Of a stretch of 64,000 bases of DNA, positions 55,187 through 62,200 are shown piece by piece. The stretch's first letter is position 1. The number at the start of each line of letters is the position of its first letter. The notes under the pieces were generated by a model. That model saw nothing but the letters and a program-made list of their open reading frames with translations. It was not told the origin of the DNA and did no database searches. The stretch is from Bacteroidota bacterium. Lineage in GTDB: Bacteria > Bacteroidota > Bacteroidia > Chitinophagales > Chitinophagaceae. Location of the stretch: assembly GCA_018266575.1 (NCBI GenBank), contig JAFEAE010000009.1, positions 22,262 to 86,261 of the forward strand. The letters run 5' to 3'. The position numbers and the translations under genes are program-made.

Positions 55187-56137
55187 ATGTACTTTCACGC
55201 TTGTATGCCCCAGGATTCCACAACGCTTGCGACCAATTTAACTGATTCGGCACAATTGCAGGATTCAATTAATGCATTGCTGAAAAATCAAACCCCGGTT
55301 CATACTGATCCATACAATGATGCGCTTTCAGGGCAGGGAGAGCTTCTTTTAATTTACTTCTGCGTTATCATGCTGGTGATTCTATCGCCCACAGTCATCA
55401 ATGCTATCCGTTTTTATTTTAAGAAAAAACAAAAAACAAAAGAATATGAATCGAATGAAGTTGTTTTTGATAACCTCCTGCAACATTATAACCCGTATTA
55501 CAAAAGCCTGAATGCGGAATACAAATCGCGTTTCATGAAACGTGTGCTGCAATTTATGGAGGCAAAAGATTTTAAGTATATAGATATCGGGCAGGAAGAT
55601 ATGATGCCGTTGCTCATCAGCAGCGCTGCCGTACAATTGACCTTTGGTTTGAATAATTTCATGCTGGATTATTTTAAAACCATTTTTGTAGTGCGAGATA
55701 ACTATACGTATGGTTTATATAATGTGCCGTTCGAAGGACATGTCAGTGAAGACGGAATTTATCTTTCATGGAGCAATTTTATCAGGCAGTATAATGATTA
55801 TACCGATGGAGAAAATGTAGGCCTGCATGAACTTGCCCATGCATTGACTTATGTAAATTTCACAGTTGATGATGGCCAGGATAAATGGTTCCATAATGAG
55901 TTCCTTAATTTTTCAAAAACCGCACGCCCGGTATTTGAGCGAATGAAAGATGGAGAAGATAATTTGCTTAACAAATATGCCGCAACAAACTATAACGAAT
56001 TCTGGGCAGTATGTGTGGAAACGTTTTTTGAACGCGCCGAAACATTCCGCCAGCAACAACCCGATTTGTATTTTGCCCTCTGTAAATTGCTGAACCAGGA
56101 CCCGATGACGGAAAACAAAATACTAAACGCTTTGTAA
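55187..56137 (+). CDS. MtfA-like zinc peptidase, membrane-anchored (paralog 1)
   Basis: A 316-residue M90/MtfA-type metallopeptidase. One transmembrane helix (about 52-74) follows a 50-residue N-terminal tail. The zinc motif is HELAH at 214-218 (VGLHELAHALTYVNF), and NYNEFWAVCVETFFE near 267-281 probably supplies the third ligand. MtfA binds the repressor Mlc in E. coli and acts as an aminopeptidase; whether that applies to the ROK protein at 6295 is unknown. A second homologue lies 234 bases downstream, so the pair arose by tandem duplication. Confidence 0.85.
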   Translation: MYFHACMPQDSTTLATNLTDSAQLQDSINALLKNQTPVHTDPYNDALSGQGELLLIYFCVIMLVILSPTVINAIRFYFKKKQKTKEYESNEVVFDNLLQHYNPYYKSLNAEYKSRFMKRVLQFMEAKDFKYIDIGQEDMMPLLISSAAVQLTFGLNNFMLDYFKTIFVVRDNYTYGLYNVPFEGHVSEDGIYLSWSNFIRQYNDYTDGENVGLHELAHALTYVNFTVDDGQDKWFHNEFLNFSKTARPVFERMKDGEDNLLNKYAATNYNEFWAVCVETFFERAETFRQQQPDLYFALCKLLNQDPMTENKILNAL

Positions 56138-56371
56138 ACCATTTCAATACCAGTTCTTTATAGAGGAGAAAAAAACAATTTTTTCAAACGCTTTTATTTT
56201 CTAAAAAAAGTTTCTATCTTGTTTTGTGTCTTCTTTCGATTATGATTCACTTTCCTCTTGATTAACCTCACCCCATTAATTTTAGTGTTTTAACCCAAGC
56301 CTTGTTCCTCCGTATCCAACATCCATTTAAGGCCATTTTCGTGTTATCTAAATTGAATTACAAAAAGAAAA

Positions 56372-57220
56372 ATGCACCTTATGGAAATTGTAATCATTTC
56401 TGCGTTAGTGTTAGCCATATTAACATTGCACAAGCCCATTGCATATCTTTTTCATCAATTATACGTGCGGCACCAATACCGCCATTTTTTAGCGAAGGAA
56501 ACTTTTTACCACGCCATTGTTTCGAGATATGTAAAATATTATAACCGCCTCGGGCTGGAAGAGCAACGTAAATTTTTATTCCGCACATATCTTTTCAAGA
56601 ACGCAAAACATTTTCATTATATAGAAGTGGAAGAAAGTGCAGAGATGCCGATACTCATCAGCGCAGTTGCGGTGCAGCTTTCCTTCGGCCTGGAAAAATT
56701 CATGCTGAATTATTTCGATGATATTTTTGTGCTTCGCGATGACTATCATTATGGTTTTTATTCACGCCCGTTTATGGGGCATGTAGACCAGACCGGCATC
56801 TATCTTTCCTGGGACAATTTCATGAAAGGCCTGTGCGGGCAAACACCGAATTGCAATGTTGGCTTGCACGAAATGGGGCACGCATTGGCTTATGTAAATT
56901 TTATTACACAAACAGAAGAAGATAAACATTTCAAAAAAGAATTCCTGAATTTCTCTAAAGTAGCACGCCCGATTTTTAAGTCGATGCAGGATGGCTATAA
57001 AAATTTATTGGGTGATTATGCAAGTACCAACTACCACGAGTTCTGGGCTGTTGCAGTAGAATTGTTTTTTGAAAACCCGGTAAGGTTTAAACACGATTTG
57101 CCGGAATTATATGAGTCAATGGTGCGGGTATTAAATCAGGATCCGTTAAACTATTCAAACGGTAAAGTGATATTGATTAACCGTTCTTCCCAGAAAAAAA
57201 CAGCCATAACAAAAGCTTAG
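56372..57220 (+). CDS. MtfA-like zinc peptidase, membrane-anchored (paralog 2)
   Basis: A 282-residue paralog of the preceding gene. The transmembrane helix is at the very N-terminus (about 4-27). The zinc motif is HEMGH at 166-170, followed by YHEFWAVAVELFFENP. Blocks such as ISAVAVQLSFGLEKFMLNYFDDIFVLRD align with the first copy (ISSAAVQLTFGLNNFMLDYFKTIFVVRD). It may start at a second ATG at 56381. The 234-base gap contains a TATCTTG promoter-like element at about 56215, so it may be transcribed separately. Confidence 0.85.
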   Translation: MHLMEIVIISALVLAILTLHKPIAYLFHQLYVRHQYRHFLAKETFYHAIVSRYVKYYNRLGLEEQRKFLFRTYLFKNAKHFHYIEVEESAEMPILISAVAVQLSFGLEKFMLNYFDDIFVLRDDYHYGFYSRPFMGHVDQTGIYLSWDNFMKGLCGQTPNCNVGLHEMGHALAYVNFITQTEEDKHFKKEFLNFSKVARPIFKSMQDGYKNLLGDYASTNYHEFWAVAVELFFENPVRFKHDLPELYESMVRVLNQDPLNYSNGKVILINRSSQKKTAITKA

Positions 57221-57239
57221 TTCAATAATCCCCATAAAA

Positions 57240-57683
57240 TCAATTCGGGTCATTGGTTACAACCACTTTCATTGTCGCTTGTGCATCAATGTTAGTAATT
57301 GCGGCTGCCATTTTTTTCTCACGCATTTTTTCTTTGGGAAGAATATAGAGATAATAAGAAAGTATGAAGAATAGCCCGATACCAAAAGGTATGGATGTGT
57401 ATTTGCGGTAATGTTCGTCGTTGCCCGTAAACTCCAGCAACATCCACATGGCATTTGCGCAAATCCAGAATACGATCGCAAGGTTATGGAAAAGTTCTGC
57501 TTTTATTTTACGTGTCTGCCAGGTTATCAGAATAGCTACGGTAATGGTGGGAAAAATCATCGCAATGCCTAACGGCCTCCACAGCATCGCCCAACTCACA
57601 TCTTTCACTAACCAGAACAAAATATGAAGGTTCTCGGTCTTCCTGAATTTTTCAGGGATGCAGTACATTTTGTTTTCGCTCAT
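57240..57683 (-). CDS. Hypothetical multi-pass membrane protein
   Basis: A 147-residue protein with three to four hydrophobic stretches (about 18-32, 36-55, 66-86, 98-115) and a charged C-terminal tail (KEKMREKKMAAAIT). No family was recognised. It converges on the MtfA-like paralog with a 19-base gap and follows the FAD oxidoreductase on the same strand. Confidence 0.7.
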   Translation of the reverse strand: MSENKMYCIPEKFRKTENLHILFWLVKDVSWAMLWRPLGIAMIFPTITVAILITWQTRKIKAELFHNLAIVFWICANAMWMLLEFTGNDEHYRKYTSIPFGIGLFFILSYYLYILPKEKMREKKMAAAITNIDAQATMKVVVTNDPN

Positions 57684-57780
57684 TGCTATAACATAAAATA
57701 GAGTTTTTAACCATGCGCTTCCCGAAGGATAGCCTGACGAAACAAAAATATACTTTTTTGAAGAAAGTGAGAAGGAAGAT

Positions 57781-57885
57781 GTAAGCAGTGAGCAGTAAGG
57801 GGTGAGCGGTAAATAATGGGCAGTATGCTATAGGGAATATTGAATTTAAAGCCTGCTTGCTGCCCACCTTTCACCGCTCACTTCT
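57781..57885. repeat. Facing 7-bp arrays at the end of the FAD oxidoreductase gene
   Basis: Seven consecutive units (GTAAGCA, GTGAGCA and variants) run at 57781-57829 and complementary units (CACCGCT, CACTTCT) at 57851-57885. The second array contains the last four codons and stop of the oxidoreductase gene. The word is the same as at the uvrA end 11 kb away. Confidence 0.8.
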
Positions 57886-58968
57886 CCTGAATATTCCTGC
57901 AAACCTTGTAATATCTGCTTCGCGGTGAATCGGAGATTGATGAATAATATTTTCAGTTAACTGCCTTGCGAAAAAAGGAGCTAACGAGCAACCTTTAGTT
58001 CCCATCCCGTTTAATATGCCCACATTTTTTTTAACAGGATGAAAACCCACGAAAGGCCTGCGTTCCAGCGTTGCCGGACGGACGGATGAAATATGATCCA
58101 CAATTTTGAATGGAACTTTCAACCAATCCAATAATATCAATTCTGTTCGCTCGCGGAAAATTTTATTAGGTTGATCGTTTTCAAATTCCCATTCATAAGA
58201 AGATCCAACCCAAAACAAATTATTTTTCAGCGGAACGATATTCATTCCTTTTTTATAAATCAATTCATCAGGAAAACCTTCAATCTCTACGATCAATGCT
58301 TCACCTTTATTCGGAGCAAACGGAAGGTTTTTAAAATAAGGATTGGAAAAACTTTCAATGCCATCGCAGAAGATAATCCTGTCGGCAGTTATATTTTTAT
58401 ACTGAATTTTTGAATCACTTACCTGAAGTTCATTGATATCAAACTTTTCTTCTAATAATACTTTCTCTTCTTTTAATTTTTTTCGATACGAAGAGAGTAA
58501 ATCATTAATATCTATAAGAAAAACCGGCTCAATTTTTCCATAGCCAAAATCATACTTAAAAAAATGACGTTGGTCATTTTCATCTGCCGGCAATTGCAAA
58601 AAAGTTTTGTCGTCTTCAAAACGCTCTAAAAAGGCATTACGCATTTGTGGAGTGGGGAAGAAGTCGATGATCTTTGTTTCAGTGATACAATCAATAGTAA
58701 GTTGTTTGCCGATTTCCTGATAAGCATTTTTTGCAAACCCCATTAATTCGTCGATCATCCATGTTTTTACAATTCTCCTTCCGGTAACAGGATTAATAAT
58801 TCCCGAAGCTGCTTTCGATGCTGTGTTTGGCTTTGATTCATCAATAACAATAAATGAAGAATTATTTTTTTGGAGATAATAAGATAAAAATGTTCCGCTG
58901 ATTCCCTGGCCTATTATTAGGGTTAGCCCTGAGCTTGACGAAGGGCGGAGGTCACTTTTTTTTTGCAT
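57871..58968 (-). CDS. FAD-dependent oxidoreductase, D-amino-acid-oxidase type
   Basis: A 365-residue flavoprotein of the DAO family. The FAD-binding Rossmann motif LTLIIGQGISGTFLSYYLQ begins only at residue 15; the acidic end of beta2 is VIDES. NTASKAASGIINPVTGRRIVKTW follows, and RPATLERRPFVGFHPVKKNVGILNGMGTKGCSLAPFFA closes the domain. This resembles glycine oxidase/MnmC-C-like enzymes; the substrate is unknown. Residues 8-13 (RPSSSS) are encoded by a dispersed repeat. Its ATG overlaps the end of the GIY-YIG gene by 17 bases. Confidence 0.85.
   Translation of the reverse strand: MQKKSDLRPSSSSGLTLIIGQGISGTFLSYYLQKNNSSFIVIDESKPNTASKAASGIINPVTGRRIVKTWMIDELMGFAKNAYQEIGKQLTIDCITETKIIDFFPTPQMRNAFLERFEDDKTFLQLPADENDQRHFFKYDFGYGKIEPVFLIDINDLLSSYRKKLKEEKVLLEEKFDINELQVSDSKIQYKNITADRIIFCDGIESFSNPYFKNLPFAPNKGEALIVEIEGFPDELIYKKGMNIVPLKNNLFWVGSSYEWEFENDQPNKIFRERTELILLDWLKVPFKIVDHISSVRPATLERRPFVGFHPVKKNVGILNGMGTKGCSLAPFFARQLTENIIHQSPIHREADITRFAGIFRRSER
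58927..58945 (+). repeat. Dispersed CCTGAGCTTGACGAAGGG repeat, copy 1 (coding)
   Basis: A 19-base unit inside codons 8-14 of the FAD oxidoreductase. Exact match at 61214-61232; a copy with two mismatches lies at 59266-59284. Confidence 0.85.
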
Positions 58969-59251
58969 TTGATAATCTTTTTAACTCAGTGATATCATTA
59001 TTGACCAAAGCTTCTTTCTTTTTTCTTGACCATCCTTTAATTTGTTTTTCTAAGCTTGCGGCTTCATTGATTGACTCCACTATAGTAAACCATTTCAATT
59101 TTACAGGTCTTCTTTTTAAAGTGTAACAATCTGGGAAAAATCCTGTTTCATGTTGCCATATTCTTTTTTCAATGTCATTAGTTAAACCGGTGTAATAACT
59201 GTTATCAGCGCATTGCAAAATGTATACAGCGTACATATTTTTTGTTTTCAT
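58952..59251 (-). CDS. GIY-YIG endonuclease-domain protein
   Basis: A 99-residue stand-alone GIY-YIG domain protein of the UvrC-N/UPF0213 type. YAVYILQCADNSYYTGLTND supplies the (G)YVYIL-YYTG motif, RIWQHETG the conserved Arg/His region, and EAASLEKQIKGWSRKKKEALV the catalytic Glu helix. Such small proteins are common and their biological role is unclear. It lies between two copies of the CCTGAGCTTGACGAAGGG repeat and overlaps the next gene by 17 bases, so the two are probably translated together. Confidence 0.9.
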   Translation of the reverse strand: MKTKNMYAVYILQCADNSYYTGLTNDIEKRIWQHETGFFPDCYTLKRRPVKLKWFTIVESINEAASLEKQIKGWSRKKKEALVNNDITELKRLSNAKKK

Positions 59252-59265
59252 GTTACGGATAACCG

Positions 59266-59284
59266 CCCTTCGCCGAGCTCAGGG
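59266..59284 (-). repeat. Dispersed CCTGAGCTTGACGAAGGG repeat, copy 2
   Basis: CCCTTCGCCGAGCTCAGGG differs at two bases from the reverse complement of the other copies. It occupies the 36-base gap between the macroglobulin stop and the GIY-YIG start. Confidence 0.7.
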
Positions 59285-59287
59285 CTT

Positions 59288-62200
59288 TCACTCCACATTC
59301 ACCCTAATGCCCTCGCTATGACTTGTAAATTCCGGTGCATACATACATTGAATTGTAGTTACTCCGTTGCTGAAATTTCCGGTAGCCATCACAAATAACG
59401 GATATTCGAAAACATAAGTCCCTTTTGGCAACCAGTTAAAGAAAAAATTTGTACTAGCATCTTTCGTGGTTTCGTAATAACCAAGTCCATCCTGCCATTT
59501 GTACTCACTCAACACATTGATGGGTTCCATACATGCAGCTCGCATATCTTTCAGGTGCACATATTCCATATCGCGATCAACTTTTAATTCAATACGCACT
59601 TTAATTTTATCTCCAACTTTCAATACACCATTTTCTGCAATTAGTTCGAGTACCGGGCCGCGATCCGTATTTCTTTCAATGAATAATTTTTTAGTTAATT
59701 GCAGCGGCGTTGCAGCGGTTGTGATCTTATCCAGGTTCTCAAAATACTGCCAATAAACTGCTCCCCATGACGGTGTTGAAATTTGATTAGCTGATGTGGT
59801 GGAAGGCGAAGTAACAGACAGATTGATATTTCCCATTTCTGGCTTTACAAAATTGCCATCAATTGTCTTTTTGAAATAACCTGTTCCTGCTTCCGTTTTA
59901 TTGTCATAAGAGGATATAACAGTGTTGCCTAACCGAATTTCAACATTCTTGTTTTCGCCTAACCAGTCAGTTCCCTGGAGCAATAGTGCGTAACATGCAT
60001 CAGCTGTGGCTTTCGTGGTTTTCCAGTCTTGTGTTTGTTTTTGTTTCAGCAACCATGTTTTCAGGTTGTTGATCGTTTTCTGGTCTTTCTGAATTTCGCT
60101 GAATGCTTCAATTAATAAAGACTGCGCCTCTATCGGGGATTGATACCAATAATAACCCGTACTATTTTCTTTCCAATACATTCCTAATTCCTCATTAACG
60201 ATTGCGTTTTGTTTCAGTGAAGTAAGGATATCTTTTGCTTTTTGCAGGTCGCCTGTCCTGAATAATTCTAAAGCGATCATTCCCTGCATATATTTATTTT
60301 GCTGCAACCAGAATTGCTGTGATTGTTTGTGGTAATAATTCATTGCCGGAAAAACTTCACCAGGCACATCATGATCACTAAAGAAACTGCGCATATACAA
60401 ATACTGGATCTGCGTATACCCAAGATTGTTAGAAGCAAGGTTGCGTTTGTATTTGGTAAGGTCAGTAAAATCCTGTTTCAGTTTTTTATCGAGATAAGGC
60501 AATGCTGCTTTTATAATAGCATCGATCTTTTCATTTGCAGAAGCTGGCAATGCATGCAATTTTTTTAAATGCCCGATGCCGGTTAAAATATATTGTGTGA
60601 TATAACGGTCATCAGGGCCGCCGGCAAACCATGGAAAGCCGCCATTATCAGTTTGCATTTGCTGCAGCTTGGTTAGTGTAGATTCCAAAGCGCCATTCAT
60701 TTTTGCAAGGTCAAATAGCAATGCTATATTTTTCTTCTGTTGTGCTTCTGTTTTACCTTGTAAAACCCATGGGGTTTCCTGTAGCAAAACAGCTTTTAAC
60801 TCCTGGTTTTTTTGCAGGTTGGAAAGCAAAGCAGAAGTATCAACCTCACCCCCAGCCCCTCTCCCAGAGGAGAGGGGGGCGTTCCATCTCGCAAAAATTT
60901 CTTTAATGCGTGGTGAAGAGTTTACAATTGTTGAAGCCAATGCATTTGCATAAAAGCGGTTGAATGTCTGTTCCGCACACTCATGCGGAAACTCCATCAG
61001 GTATGGCAATGCCTGCACTGCGTACCATGCGGGGTCGCTGGTGAATTCGACAGTTAGCGAATGATTATTTAATGTTTCGCTGTTACCGCTTTGCAACAAT
61101 TTTTCAAACTTAAAATCTTTTTTCCCCGAGCCATTTATATTTAAAGGAAGGCTTTCAGTTACCAGCATCCGGTTGCTTAATACAGGCAATGTATTTTCTT
61201 CACCATCGCTCAACCCTGAGCTTGACGAAGGGGCGCGTGTCGAAGTATTTTTAGGAACCCTTGCAACAAACCTATAAGTAACCGGTTTATTAAACTGATA
61301 AGGGATCTGCAAATTGAAATTCACTACTTCACTTTGTTTTGCAGCGACTGTAAAATATTGATTAGGCTGAACATTCATGAACCATCCGTCAACAGGTTGG
61401 TTGGTTGTTGCATCGAGCAATTGCAGTTCTACTTGTCCGGTAAATTCGGAATCGGTTAAGTTGACAATTTTTGTAGAAAGGTCAACGTGATCGCCTTCAC
61501 GCAAAAAGCGTGGTACATTCGGTTGAACCATTAATTCCTTCTGAGTAACAACAGATTTTTCCGAATAACCAAACGCCAGGTCTTTTGTATGTGCAAACAA
61601 CATCCATTTCCATTGCGTCAATGCTTCCGGCATAGCGAAAGAAAATTCTACACTGCCAGAAGAATCTGTTTTCAGGCCAGGAAAAAAGAATGCTGTTTCA
61701 TTAAAGTTTTTGCGGATTTGGATTTGAGACTGATTAATCTTTATACCAGTCGTTGCATCTTCACGTACGTCTTCCAGTTGCACATCTTGAACAACTAAAC
61801 CTTTTGTTGCACTATCAACACTTTTGTATTTCTTATTCTTAAAAAGAACATTCATTTCCTGCGCCGGTACTGCAGATTCTGCAATGGATATTCTTTGTGC
61901 AGCTTCGCCAGGCTTATCATTTGTTGCCGAGTTAGCCATGCCATATATTCGCCCCCCAACAAATCTTCCATAAGTTGCAACATTGATAACATCGTACGTT
62001 TTGTCGAAATATATGTATGTTTCGTAGTCATTTCGATCCTGGGATTTTGTAATGCTGAATGAAGGTCTCACTCTCCATCTTGCATTTGGAGAATATATCT
62101 GCCAGATGTTTGGCTTATCCCATCCGTGAATTCTAAAAAGCTGATCCAATGAAGCATCATACATGCTCGTTAATACTTCTGCAGCTACTTTGTCTTTTTT

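Noticed and set aside
57652..57867. 71-codon open frame on the minus strand
   Set aside because: Translated mainly from heptamer repeats and the promoter area of the membrane protein gene.
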